The notes beneath the pieces are model-generated. The model was not told the DNA's origin. It did not search any database and saw nothing but the letters and a program-made list of their open reading frames with translations. This document shows, one piece after another, positions 28,024 through 36,378 of a stretch of 64,000 bases of DNA (its first letter is position 1; each line of letters begins with the position of its first letter). This stretch comes from an uncultured Methanolobus sp. GTDB lineage: Archaea; Halobacteriota; Methanosarcinia; Methanosarcinales; Methanosarcinaceae. The position numbers were made by a program, and so were the translations under genes. The stretch covers positions 3,229,618-3,293,617 of the forward strand of contig NZ_OY763421.1 in assembly GCF_963667555.1 (NCBI RefSeq), written 5' to 3'.

Positions 28024-28222
28024 TAGAAAAAATAAAAAGGTGGTAGTTTTGGTGGTAATTGGATCTGTCGTTTTTCTGCAGGAGCCGGAAGACTCCTGCG
28101 GGGATTTGAGGTTAAACCTCAAGCCAGGATCCGGATTCGAACCGGCGGCATAACTTTACAGGAGAATATTGCCGTTCCGATACCTGGTACTTGGAGATCA
28201 AATGCTGAATCACAATTGTGAC
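28024..28222 (-). ncRNA. Candidate structured non-coding RNA with tRNA-like T-arm
   Basis: On the minus strand a TATA-like TTTAAATA (about 28246-28253) predicts a start near 28222. The transcript would contain a 5-bp closing helix CCAGG/CCTGG (about 28184-28188 with 28123-28127), enclosing CCGG-TTCGAAT-CCGG, a perfect tRNA T-arm consensus. Next come TTGAGG/CCTCAA (28106-28122) and GCAGGAG/CTCCTGC (28078-28099) hairpins and finally a T-rich terminator (about 28024-28039). The region between the closing helix and the T-arm is too short for normal D and anticodon arms, so this is not an ordinary tRNA. No ORF with a ribosome binding site is present. Function unknown; the operators suggest regulated expression. 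Confidence 0.5.
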
Positions 28223-28243
28223 AGTACCTAATACACAATTGTG
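28210..28243. promoter_or_regulatory. Paired CACAATTGTG operators
   Basis: CACAATTGTG occurs at 28211-28220 and 28234-28243, 23 bases centre to centre. The first is embedded in the 12-bp palindrome TCACAATTGTGA. They lie just downstream of the minus-strand TATA-like TTTAAATA, over the predicted start of the RNA candidate, a position suited to repression. The same 12-bp palindrome occurs once more in the window, at 42138-42149 in the promoter of the COG2522-type regulator. Confidence 0.7.
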
Positions 28244-28400
28244 ATATTTAAAAACAACGTTCGTATATAGACTAATAGAGTATAACAATCCGAAGATCAA
28301 AACCGGACAATTACCAACAATATAACTCCACAGCATTGTTAACACTATATTTATCTTCAATGAGAAACATGCAAAATGAGTTCAAGCATAATATCAAAGC

Positions 28401-28472
28401 GGACCTGTAGTGTAGCGGATATCACTTAAGCCTCCGGAGCTTAGAACCCGGGTTCGAGTCCCGGCAGGTTCG
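28401..28472 (+). tRNA. tRNA-Arg (anticodon CCG)
   Basis: A complete 72-base cloverleaf. Acceptor GGACCTG pairs with CAGGTTC (one G-U). The anticodon stem TAAGC/GCTTA encloses loop CTCCGGA, so the anticodon is CCG, reading CGG. The T-arm CCGGG-TTCGAGT-CCCGG is perfect. The discriminator is G at 28472 and CCA is not encoded. There is no intron. The hydrolase gene begins 30 bases downstream. Confidence 0.95.
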
Positions 28473-28502
28473 TACATTTCTGAAAATCAATTTGGCGATC
28501 CC

Positions 28503-29453
28503 ATGAGTCAGAAACACAGCACAAAAGGAAAAAGAAAGACAGAAACCGAACAGCAGAAGATGAATGTCAGACTTCTCCCGCTTGCACTTGGAATATTGCT
28601 CATGGCAGCCGGTGCGATAGGGATAATGTATAATTCGGATGATAGTGATCAATGGTCAGTTTCAGATGACGGGATTCTCTCCTACTCTGAAATCAAAGAC
28701 GTTGATTACAGTTCACAGGACATTTCAGAAACCAATGCCACTGATATTGTAAGAGAAGTCAGTTTTAAAAGCCGTGACTCTGATATTGCGGGACTCATCC
28801 GTATCCCTGAATCCGGCACGGATGTACCCGGTGTTGTTGTCCTTCCCGGAGCAGGCGTATCAAAAGAACAGCAGACAGCAGTTCCTCAATTGCTTTCATC
28901 CCTTGGGTACGCATCCATAACTATTGACCAGAGAAATCTCGGAGGAATTGACCCGCAGGGTGACCTGGCACTTTATATGAACGGGACAGAGCCGGTAGAA
29001 TACATGATGGTGCATGACGCACTTGCCGCTGCAAATGTGCTCGGCGGGCAGCCGGAGGTCGATGAGAACAACATTGCAATGCTTGGGCTTAGTAACGGCG
29101 GAAGGTTTGCAATTATTGCAACTGCCCTCGATCCGCAAATAAAAGGAGTTATCGGCATAAGCACAAGTGGGTACGATACTGATTCCATAGTAGTCGATGA
29201 AAACGTTGACATGGAAGCATACCGGTTTTACAGGTCAATAGACCCTGACAACTATCTGGAAATGATAAGCCCACGCAGATTTGTGATGCTGCATTCTGTT
29301 AACGACAGTATTGTCCCTTATGAACTTGCACTTCGAACTTTTGACAGGGCTGAAGAACCGAAGGCACTTTACCCTATCAACGGAAGTACACATGGTTATT
29401 CTCTGCTTATGGCAGAAGATATTGAGAATGAACTTGACATCATGTTCGGATGA
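28503..29453 (+). CDS. Alpha/beta hydrolase (dienelactone-hydrolase-like), membrane-anchored
   Basis: A 316-aa protein. A charged N-terminus and a hydrophobic segment (about 24-42) suggest a membrane anchor with the domain outside. The hydrolase fold (about 80-315) has VVVLPGAGVSK (oxyanion loop), DQRNLGG, and the nucleophile elbow GLSNGG (Ser about 201). A late VNDSIVP supplies an acid and STHGYS the catalytic His. This is a complete Ser-Asp-His triad of the dienelactone/BAAT-like type. The substrate is unknown. It starts 30 bases after tRNA-Arg and may share its promoter region. Confidence 0.85.
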   Translation: MSQKHSTKGKRKTETEQQKMNVRLLPLALGILLMAAGAIGIMYNSDDSDQWSVSDDGILSYSEIKDVDYSSQDISETNATDIVREVSFKSRDSDIAGLIRIPESGTDVPGVVVLPGAGVSKEQQTAVPQLLSSLGYASITIDQRNLGGIDPQGDLALYMNGTEPVEYMMVHDALAAANVLGGQPEVDENNIAMLGLSNGGRFAIIATALDPQIKGVIGISTSGYDTDSIVVDENVDMEAYRFYRSIDPDNYLEMISPRRFVMLHSVNDSIVPYELALRTFDRAEEPKALYPINGSTHGYSLLMAEDIENELDIMFG

Positions 29454-29510
29454 AACTGAGTCAAATAAAATAGAAATATGAAAAAGAAGTGGTGAAAATA
29501 TATTCATCAT

Positions 29511-30650
29511 TTATTTTACTACAATTACACCTGAAATTGCAGGGTTGTTCTGAACACTGTACCTACAGGTGCCTGCTTTTTCAAATGTGTACGAGAATGT
29601 CTTGCCGTAGTAGATGGTCTGATCATCCCAGATACCTGCATCACTCATCAGAACCAGCGGCATCTTCGGACGCTGCATATTCCTCCAGGTAACAGTATCA
29701 CCTGCTTTTATCTGCATTAGTGATGGTGTTGCCACACGAATAACAAGAACCTCGTAGTTATGCTCCATTGTTTGTTCACGGACCTGAACCATTGAACCAT
29801 CGTCTTCCCCTTCCTTCATCATTAGAGGTGCAGGAGCTGGCATTACCTCATCTGTTTCCATGTCCTCTACAGATGCCATCCTTTCTTCCGAAACAACTAT
29901 TATACCTGTCATCTCTGGATGGTCCTGAACACTGAACGAGTAGGTTCCCGGCTCATCAAAGGTGAAAGAGAATATCCTGCCATAGTAGATGATCTCATCA
30001 CTCCATAGTCCGTCATCACTTACAAGAACTATTGACATTTTCGGTCTCTGAAGATTTTGCCACGTGACCATCTCACCTGCATATATTTCCATGGAAGCAG
30101 GTGTTACAGTACGCACGATCAGAAACTCGTTGCTGCGGTCAACAACCTGTTCCTGCATCATTACCTGACTCTGTTCACGGGACTTTGTCATCACCATCAT
30201 TACCTCAGGTTCCGGCATCATCTGATCCTCTTCATCAGACACATCGGCCACAGATTGCAGGCTCTTTTCGGAGACGATGACAGTTCCGGTCATTGCAGGA
30301 TTATTCTGAACACTGAATGTGTAGATACCGGGTTCTTCAAAGGTATAAGAGAACATCTTACCATAGTAGACAGTCTGGTCATCCCAGAGCCCGTCGTCAC
30401 TTATCAGGACTATTGGCATCTTCGGTCTCTGAAGGTTTCTCCAGGTCACCGAATCCCCAACTGTTATTTCCACTGATTCAGGAGTGACGGTCCTGACCAT
30501 CAGAAATTCAGAGTTCGCATTGTTTGAACCTGTTGCTGATGCTGACATCTCCGCACCCGAACCATATGCTGCCACTGATACCGAGGTGAGCAGTAATACC
30601 ACTGCTATGAACAAAGCTGAACCTAATGCCACTGCCTTTGTAAATCCCAT
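29511..30650 (-). CDS. Secreted protein with three cupredoxin-like repeats
   Basis: A 379-aa protein starting at ATG 30650, eight bases after GGGAGG; an ATG eight codons upstream has no such site. A signal peptide (about 1-30, ending VAAYG) precedes three repeats of about 90 residues. Each has SVEITVGD or similar, VTWRNLQRPKMPIVL, DDGLWDDQTVYYGKMFSYTF and EPGIYTFSVQNNPAMTG. They are separated by acidic/Met-rich linkers. The fold resembles plastocyanin-type cupredoxins, but the usual Cys-His-Met copper cluster is absent: where CxxH would lie there is SVQNNP, with only a Met left. It is exported to the cell surface. A structural or altered metal-binding role is inferred. Confidence 0.82.
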   Translation of the reverse strand: MGFTKAVALGSALFIAVVLLLTSVSVAAYGSGAEMSASATGSNNANSEFLMVRTVTPESVEITVGDSVTWRNLQRPKMPIVLISDDGLWDDQTVYYGKMFSYTFEEPGIYTFSVQNNPAMTGTVIVSEKSLQSVADVSDEEDQMMPEPEVMMVMTKSREQSQVMMQEQVVDRSNEFLIVRTVTPASMEIYAGEMVTWQNLQRPKMSIVLVSDDGLWSDEIIYYGRIFSFTFDEPGTYSFSVQDHPEMTGIIVVSEERMASVEDMETDEVMPAPAPLMMKEGEDDGSMVQVREQTMEHNYEVLVIRVATPSLMQIKAGDTVTWRNMQRPKMPLVLMSDAGIWDDQTIYYGKTFSYTFEKAGTCRYSVQNNPAISGVIVVK

Positions 30651-30851
30651 TAGACGATTCCTCCCTAAATTCACTTCATCATATTATATTTTCATTTGAA
30701 GTGATATAGCCAAAACCATCATGATATGACAAACAGAATGCGAACATTCCAGCACAACTGGAAAAGGAACATATTAAAGGTATATTCCCGGGATTTAGCA
30801 ATATTCCAATTACTTTTTATGTTTATAGAATCAAATTACAATGGGAGTTAT

Positions 30852-31718
30852 ATGCGATCATCCCTGATCGATACACTGTTCCTTTCCGAGAAAAGAAAGG
30901 ACTTGCTGCTGTTCCTGAAAGACGGAACGAAAAGCTCGGAGGATATTAAGGAAGCTTTTGATTTCCCATGGAAGTCCATGATACCTCAGATAAGAAAACT
31001 TGCCGAGTGGGAACTGATAAACTACGATAAAGGCACCTGCAGCCTTACATCCATGGGTGCGATCATAGCCCACAATATGGAAAGTCTTCTGATGACATTA
31101 AACGTCCATGAGAAATACAGAGACTACTGGCTGAAGCATGACCTGAGTCCCATACCACAGGAGCTTCTTTACAGAATTGGCGAGCTTGGGGAATGTGAGA
31201 TCCTTGAACCGGATATTCCGGACATATTCGAGCAGCAGAAAGAGATACTCGTAAAAATTACCGGCTCTGAAAGAATAATGGCCTTTGTATCAGTGCACCA
31301 CCCGACACAACTGATAATCTACTCTGAGCTAATGGAAAAGGGAACTGAACTTTACCTGATAATGACAGAAGAGGTTTACAGGACAGTCAGGAAAGAAATA
31401 CAGTCTGAAACAGGTGCATTGCAGATCGAAAATCCGATGTTCATGTCCCTGAAAAAAGAATATGACAAAGAAATAGAGAATCTTTTCACCGACTCACGTT
31501 CAAACATCTTCGTTCACAGGGGAAACTCCAGACCACTTAACCTGATTGTAACTGACAGCTTTTTCTCACTGGCGCTTCTTGATAATGCGGGTAAATACAA
31601 TAATTCCATGATCACAAGCTCTGAAATGTCCGCTGTTGCGTGGGGAAAAAAGTTGTTTGAACATTACGTTAAAAGATCTGAAAAACTGACTGAACACGAA
31701 TTCATAAAAACCTTATGA
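30852..31718 (+). CDS. FilR1-type archaeal winged-helix regulator
   Basis: A 288-aa transcription regulator. The start at ATG 30852 follows GGGAG by about five bases and begins MRSSLIDTLFLSEKRKDLLLFL, the standard opening of this methanogen family. The frame is open further upstream but without family features. Residues 1-85 form a winged helix; about 110-285 form the FilR1/DUF1724 ligand-binding domain (ERIMAFVSVHHPTQLIIYSELMEKG; SLALLDNAGKYNNSMITS). Such regulators are abundant in methylotrophic methanogens and often control methyltransferase genes. The cupredoxin-like gene is divergent, about 200 bases away, and is a possible target. Confidence 0.85.
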   Translation: MRSSLIDTLFLSEKRKDLLLFLKDGTKSSEDIKEAFDFPWKSMIPQIRKLAEWELINYDKGTCSLTSMGAIIAHNMESLLMTLNVHEKYRDYWLKHDLSPIPQELLYRIGELGECEILEPDIPDIFEQQKEILVKITGSERIMAFVSVHHPTQLIIYSELMEKGTELYLIMTEEVYRTVRKEIQSETGALQIENPMFMSLKKEYDKEIENLFTDSRSNIFVHRGNSRPLNLIVTDSFFSLALLDNAGKYNNSMITSSEMSAVAWGKKLFEHYVKRSEKLTEHEFIKTL

Positions 31719-31782
31719 ACTATTGTCTATCCAAAAAAATAGTACAGATAAAAATGATCACTGAAGGCACATTGCTTATTAC

Positions 31783-31941
31783 CTACTTACTTACGCGAAT
31801 AAATGCCTGTCCGCATACGGAATAAAACCCTTCAGCCTCGGAACGGGTAATTTTTTCATGCTCGGCTGATGCGCCGACCTCTGTTCTTTGTGTTGATGTG
31901 TTTTCAACGATAGCTTTTTTCTTCAACTCAGGCAAACTCAT
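31783..31941 (-). CDS. Small 52-aa protein of unknown function
   Basis: ATG at 31941, stop at 31783. A textbook ribosome binding site, AAGGAGG, lies just upstream (about 31944-31950). Upstream of that is a TATA-like ATATATATTATAG (about 31976-31990). The peptide begins MSLPELKKKAI, is polar and charged in the middle, has one Cys (about 43) and ends FIRVSK. No family is recognised. The strong ribosome binding site, promoter and clean frame make it a credible gene despite its size. It accounts for most of the 390-base gap between the FilR1 regulator and the HAD gene. Confidence 0.65.
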   Translation of the reverse strand: MSLPELKKKAIVENTSTQRTEVGASAEHEKITRSEAEGFYSVCGQAFIRVSK

Positions 31942-32109
31942 ACCTCCTTATCCAGACGCATAAAGTTGACTATAATCTATAATATATATTTTAAATATAT
32001 AAAACTGCCACATACAAAGAGATTCCCCGAATATATAAATAGAAAACCAGCATTAAATCCAGAACAAGAGCATTGAACCGGGAAAATTGAAAAAGGATCA
32101 AATGATAAA

Positions 32110-32790
32110 ATGGGAATGAACTTAAGGGGCGTTATCTTTGACATGGACAACACGCTCTTCGACTTTGTGGAAGCGAAGATGATAGCATGCACGGAAGTTG
32201 TCAGTTTCCTTGGTGCAGGTGACCCGCATGAGCTGTTCGAGTACTTCCGAAGGGAAACGCATGGTTTTGAAAATCCTGAGAATATCAGGGATTACATGCT
32301 TGATAATGGCATTGACCCTGCAGAAAAATACAATGCATGTGTCACCATCTATGAAACCCAGAAAATAGACCACATCAGGCTTTATCCGCATGTCAGGGAA
32401 ACACTTGAGGAACTTAACGAGATCGGACTGTTGCTTGGAATAGTTACCGATGCCAACAGCGACAACGCAAGGAAGAGACTTGCCATAACAGGTCTGGAAG
32501 ATCTGGTGCATTCGCTCACAGCCCATGACATGACCGGTGCTAAAAAGCCGGACCTTGCACCTTTCAGATATGCTCTTGATACCATGGGACTTCAGGCCTC
32601 TGAAACACTTTTTGTAGGCGACAGCCTTAGAAGGGATATCATGCCTTCAAAGAAACTCGGCATGATGGCTGCCTATGCAGCTTATGGCGACCGCAACAGC
32701 ACAGTGGACAGGACATCAGGTGAATACGAACCTGACAGGACGCTCAACAATTTCCGTGAGGTTCTGGAAATAGTACTGGAATTTAAGTGA
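32110..32790 (+). CDS. HAD-superfamily phosphatase
   Basis: A 226-aa haloacid-dehalogenase-type hydrolase. Motif I is FDMDNTLFD (nucleophile Asp about 11 and Asp 13), motif II is VTDAN (about 118), motif III is the Lys in AKKPD (about 146), and motif IV is FVGDSLRRDI (about 172-181). A helical cap lies between motifs I and II (subfamily I). It likely hydrolyses a small phosphorylated metabolite; the sequence does not identify it. Its stop overlaps the next gene's start region, so the geranylgeranyl-reductase-like gene is probably in the same operon. Confidence 0.9.
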   Translation: MGMNLRGVIFDMDNTLFDFVEAKMIACTEVVSFLGAGDPHELFEYFRRETHGFENPENIRDYMLDNGIDPAEKYNACVTIYETQKIDHIRLYPHVRETLEELNEIGLLLGIVTDANSDNARKRLAITGLEDLVHSLTAHDMTGAKKPDLAPFRYALDTMGLQASETLFVGDSLRRDIMPSKKLGMMAAYAAYGDRNSTVDRTSGEYEPDRTLNNFREVLEIVLEFK

Positions 32791-32792
32791 AA

Positions 32793-33995
32793 ATGGCAGA
32801 ATATGATGTTATTGTCGTAGGCGGAGGGCCAATAGGTTCTGTGGCAGCAAGATATGCCGCAATTAACGGTGCAAAAACACTGATCCTGGAAGACCACGCA
32901 TTCATAGGAAGTCCGGTGGGATGTACCGGACTGTTAAGTACAAGGGCAGTCAGCGAGTGTGAGATCGACCCCACTGACAGCTCCATCCTGAATTCTGTAA
33001 GAGGCGCTTTTGTCCATCCAATGCATGGAGATTGCCTGCCAATTGACGGTAAGAAGACCAAAGCTTACGTTGTTTCCAGGAAGATATTCGACAGGAAACT
33101 TGCTGCCAAAGCTCTTGAAGAAGATGTTGACCTCTGGCTGAACTCAAGAGTTACAGGCATTGAGAGGTCACAGAACGAGCAGAAGGTTTCCATTGTAAAA
33201 AGAGGAGAAAAGCAGGTTCTGAAAGCAAAGGTCGTGATCGGAGCGGACGGTGTTCGCAGCCAGGTTGCAAAATGGTCAGGACTTGGAAATGTCAGCGAGG
33301 TGCTGCCGGGAATTCAGGCTGAAGTGCCATATCGCAGTGATGACACCGATTTTGTGGAGTTGTTCGTTGGTTCACAGGTTCCGGGATTTTTCGGATGGAC
33401 CGTTCCTGTCAATGAAAGTATATCCCGCATCGGCATGGCAGTTGACCCGAAATATGGAATGTCGGCGCATCAGGTTCTTGAGAATCTGCTGACAAAGAAT
33501 CAGCATGTAGTTTCAAGATATGGCGGCGGAAAGCTTGACCTTGTTATGGGAGGAATTCCCCTCGGACCTCTTGGAAAGACACACGCTGACGGTGTGATGA
33601 TTGTCGGCGATGCGGCCGGACAGGTAAAACCTACATCAGGCGGAGGAATTTATACCGGAGCGGTGTGCGCAAAGATCGCAGGCGAGATCGCTGCAAAGGC
33701 TGCTGAACAGGAGAATATTTCGGCATCGTTCCTTTCTGAATATGACAGGCAGTGGAGGGCAAAGCTTGGAAAGGAGCTTGCCATGGGAATGAGAATTCAC
33801 AAATTTGCGGCAGGGCTTGAAGACAAAGAGATTGATGAATTGATAGCTTCAATGAACAATCCTGCAATCCTTGATACCATTACACGTTATGGTGATATGG
33901 ACCATCCTTCGATACTGATAAAAAAGATGCTGCACCCATCTAAATCGGTGCATATGCTGAAGATATTCAGGGCTTTTGCAAAGGCTGTGCTCTGA
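32793..33995 (+). CDS. Geranylgeranyl-reductase-family FAD protein
   Basis: A 400-aa flavoprotein. The N-terminus DVIVVGGGPIGSVAARYAA (Rossmann GxGxxG), a CTGLLS segment after about 50 residues, VIGADGVRSQVAKWSGL and VGDAAGQVKPTSGGGIYTG place it in the geranylgeranyl reductase family. In archaea these enzymes saturate isoprenoid chains of membrane lipids or prenyl cofactors such as methanophenazine. Which one this protein serves cannot be told; most methanogens have several paralogues. I chose ATG 32793 (MAEYDV); a GTG two codons upstream overlaps the HAD stop. Confidence 0.88.
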   Translation: MAEYDVIVVGGGPIGSVAARYAAINGAKTLILEDHAFIGSPVGCTGLLSTRAVSECEIDPTDSSILNSVRGAFVHPMHGDCLPIDGKKTKAYVVSRKIFDRKLAAKALEEDVDLWLNSRVTGIERSQNEQKVSIVKRGEKQVLKAKVVIGADGVRSQVAKWSGLGNVSEVLPGIQAEVPYRSDDTDFVELFVGSQVPGFFGWTVPVNESISRIGMAVDPKYGMSAHQVLENLLTKNQHVVSRYGGGKLDLVMGGIPLGPLGKTHADGVMIVGDAAGQVKPTSGGGIYTGAVCAKIAGEIAAKAAEQENISASFLSEYDRQWRAKLGKELAMGMRIHKFAAGLEDKEIDELIASMNNPAILDTITRYGDMDHPSILIKKMLHPSKSVHMLKIFRAFAKAVL

Positions 33996-34075
33996 GATAT
34001 CAAATGACAAAAAGCAAAAGATAATAAGCAAATGGGCAACCATTTGCCTGTGAGCCACTTGTCCGGTGCTCAGGC

Positions 34076-34588
34076 TTAAGCTATATTTACGCTTTTTACA
34101 GAATCCAGCTTGAGAAGTTCTTCAATTATACTGCCCGGTACCTTGGTGTCGGTGATTATAGTAAGCCGGGGTTCGTCTGTAAAGAACGGGTCATCTGATA
34201 CTGCCTGTCTGATACTGATGTTGTGCTGTGCGATAACTGTGGAGACCTCGGAGATTATTCCTTTGTGAGAGGCGTCATCAGGAGTGATGATGATAACACC
34301 CTGTCCCATTAGTGGAGCTACGTCACGCAGGAAAGGAATTGATTTTACGTTCTGGAATATCTTTTTTAACTGTTCATCTGAAAGTATGACCTCTGTTGTG
34401 GAATCCACAACACGCCTGTCGACTCCCGCTTCCCTGGCAAGTTGTGTGTGCGCTATTTCTATTGCGCCGGAGGTGACCTTTCCTTCATCGTTTACCTGGA
34501 AACCACGCTCGAAAAGAAGCTTCAGTACCTTTTGCTGAGCCGGATATTTCTCAAATTTTCTAAGTAATATACTCCACATATGAACCAT
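34076..34588 (-). CDS. ACT-domain regulatory protein with N-terminal helix-turn-helix
   Basis: A 170-aa protein. Residues 1-90 resemble a winged helix (KVLKLLFERGFQVNDEGKV, IAHTQLAREAGVDRRVVDSTT). The C-terminal ACT domain (about 97-170) has VIIITPDDASHKGIISEVSTVIAQHNISIRQAV. ACT domains bind amino acids, so the protein probably senses one and regulates transcription. It is divergent from the citrate/homocitrate/isopropylmalate synthase-type gene at 34843, a natural target. A direct repeat lies in the gap between them. Confidence 0.85.
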   Translation of the reverse strand: MVHMWSILLRKFEKYPAQQKVLKLLFERGFQVNDEGKVTSGAIEIAHTQLAREAGVDRRVVDSTTEVILSDEQLKKIFQNVKSIPFLRDVAPLMGQGVIIITPDDASHKGIISEVSTVIAQHNISIRQAVSDDPFFTDEPRLTIITDTKVPGSIIEELLKLDSVKSVNIA

Positions 34589-34756
34589 GTAATCTTTTAA
34601 AATATAAAGATTTAAAGGTTTAGTTCGGTATGGAGGAACAGGTCATCCTACCGATATATATAGAAACGATGTTTTAAGTATGAGTTCAGCTATAGTAAAT
34701 TACAATTCAACTCATGAAGATGATAATCCAGAGTGACATGCTTAATTAGAGTATTA

Positions 34757-34793
34757 ACGCTAATTCGTTTCTATGACCAATACACGCTAATTC
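34757..34793. repeat. Direct repeat ACGCTAATTC x2
   Basis: ACGCTAATTC occurs at 34757-34766 and 34784-34793, 27 bases apart, 50-85 bases before the ATG of the synthase gene. Identical 10-mers on the same helix face suggest a regulator site, perhaps for the neighbouring ACT-domain protein. Confidence 0.4.
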
Positions 34794-34842
34794 AGGCTCT
34801 GGATCTTTTGAAATTTAAAAGAAGGAAAAATGGAGGTATCAA

Positions 34843-36195
34843 ATGAAAATATACAAAGATTATGACGACCTTCCAAAGATAAAATTGCCTCTGGGACAGG
34901 AGGTTTCTATCAGTGACAGTACCATCCGTGATGGTGCCCAGATGCCGGGCATAGTTATAAGAACCCAGCATAAGGTCTCAATTTACGAATACCTGAACAA
35001 GATAGGTATTGAGAAACTGGAGACCTTTGTCTATAATGACAGGGACAGGAAAGCCATTAAGCTCATGCAGGACCTCGGATATGAGTTCCCTGAGATCACC
35101 GGATGGGCACGTGCAAACCCTGCAGATATTGACATGGTACTCAACGTTGACGGTATCGAGGAAACAGGCATTCTAATGTCAGTTTCTGACCCGCATATAT
35201 TTGACAAGATGGGGCTGCAAAGCCGTGAGGCAGCAGAAGAGAAATACCTCAATGCCCTCCAGTATGCCGTTGACCACGGTCTGAGGACAAGGGCACATAT
35301 CGAAGATATGACCCGTGCAGATAATTATGATTTCGTGTTCCCTCTTGTAAAGAAGATAATGGATATAGACCCTGACTGTACTATCCGTATCTGTGACACC
35401 ATTGGATTCGGTGTGCCATTCGAAGGCGTTGATGAGCCTTACGGTATGCCAACCATCGTCAAATACCTGAAGAATGAGCTGAATGTGAAAAACATCGAGA
35501 CTCACTGCCATGATGACTTCGGTCTTGCCGTTCCTAATTCCCTTGCCGGATACTGGCATGGAGCTAACTGGTCAAATGTGACCTTCCTAGGAATAGGTGA
35601 AAGGGCAGGTAACGCAGAGATGGAAAAGCTCCTGTTGTTCCTGATGAGGCGTGTTGAAGGATTTGACAAGTATAACCTTGACTGCCTTGTCGATTTTGCC
35701 AAGTTCATGGAAAAGGAGATCGGCATCAGAATACCAAGGAACAAGTCAGTTGTGGGTAACAACGTATTCGCACATGAATCAGGCATCCACACTGCTGGCG
35801 TCATCAAGAACCCCTTCACCTATGAGCCATACCCACCGGAGATCGTTGGTGGAAAGAGGATATTCCTTATTGGTGACTCATCAGGTATCGAAGTACTCAG
35901 GTTCAAGGTACAGGAAACCCTCAATGAACTGATGGATGTGAACATCGAGGTGGAGAAGAACGACAAGCGTCTCCGTGCTATTCAGGCTGATATCCAGAAA
36001 CTCTATAACGATGATAAAAGGGTTTCATGTATTTCCGATGAGGAGATACTGGGATACGTCAAGAAGTACTACATGTTCAACCCGATGCTCAGCAAGGATA
36101 TGCACCGTCAGGAAGAAGAAGAGAACGGAAATTCCTCCGGCACGAAGAGTTCTGAGAAAGAGATCAGACCTCGCATGCACGATACTATTGACTGA
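34843..36195 (+). CDS. DRE-TIM acyltransferase: Re-citrate, homocitrate or isopropylmalate synthase family
   Basis: A 450-aa acetyl-CoA-dependent Claisen condensing enzyme. The catalytic DSTIRDGAQ (about 25-33), a metal-binding HCHDDFGLAV (about 220-229), GERAGNAEME (about 250-259) and NVFAHESGIHTAGV (about 305-318) are intact. It is shorter than LeuA and has no clear LeuA regulatory domain; the charged tail ends without homology. By length and motifs it could be a Re-citrate synthase, as described from Clostridium kluyveri, or a homocitrate synthase; the sequence alone does not decide. The isocitrate dehydrogenase 2 kb away favours citrate. A ribosome binding site, GGAGGT, lies before the ATG. 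Confidence 0.8.
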   Translation: MKIYKDYDDLPKIKLPLGQEVSISDSTIRDGAQMPGIVIRTQHKVSIYEYLNKIGIEKLETFVYNDRDRKAIKLMQDLGYEFPEITGWARANPADIDMVLNVDGIEETGILMSVSDPHIFDKMGLQSREAAEEKYLNALQYAVDHGLRTRAHIEDMTRADNYDFVFPLVKKIMDIDPDCTIRICDTIGFGVPFEGVDEPYGMPTIVKYLKNELNVKNIETHCHDDFGLAVPNSLAGYWHGANWSNVTFLGIGERAGNAEMEKLLLFLMRRVEGFDKYNLDCLVDFAKFMEKEIGIRIPRNKSVVGNNVFAHESGIHTAGVIKNPFTYEPYPPEIVGGKRIFLIGDSSGIEVLRFKVQETLNELMDVNIEVEKNDKRLRAIQADIQKLYNDDKRVSCISDEEILGYVKKYYMFNPMLSKDMHRQEEEENGNSSGTKSSEKEIRPRMHDTID

Positions 36196-36272
36196 TTTTG
36201 TTTTTTGAAGCTGCTGCCTGTGGGTGGTGGCTATGTTTTTCTATTTTATCATTTGAGACGGATTTTTCATAT

Positions 36273-36307
36273 TAACATACATCACATATAGTATACATGA
36301 CATGTAG
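36273..36307. repeat. 35-bp flanking direct repeat, left copy
   Basis: This stretch matches 37851-37885 at 29 of 35 positions in the same orientation. It contains the perfect 13-bp palindrome TACATGaCATGTA and a weaker second half. It lies about 70 bases beyond the 3' end of the ATPase gene at 36379-37788. Confidence 0.65.
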
Positions 36308-36378
36308 CTTATGCCTTATCACTGATCTGTAGTAAGAAAAGACCCTTAAATGAAAATAATATCAAGGTAGCATTCAAA

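Larger units (their letters stand above)
27817..28400. other. Intergenic stretch with structured RNA candidate, operators and hairpins
   Basis: This 584-base gap lacks a credible protein gene. It contains a small GC hairpin at 27907-27919 (CCGCC gaa GGCGG) that could end the glycerate kinase transcript. It also holds a minus-strand structured RNA candidate (about 28024-28222), two palindromic operators (28210-28243), and the leader of tRNA-Arg. The open frames across it have no ribosome binding sites or family features. Confidence 0.6.

Noticed and set aside
28123..28188. Ordinary minus-strand tRNA
   Set aside because: A perfect T-arm and a five-pair closing helix are present, but only 64 bases separate the ends. 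D-arm and anticodon arm cannot both form, and the outer acceptor pairs mismatch. Kept as a structured RNA candidate instead.
30726..30851. 42-residue upstream extension of the FilR1-type regulator
   Set aside because: The family normally begins MRSSLIDTLF, and that ATG has GGGAG upstream. The extension lacks homology.
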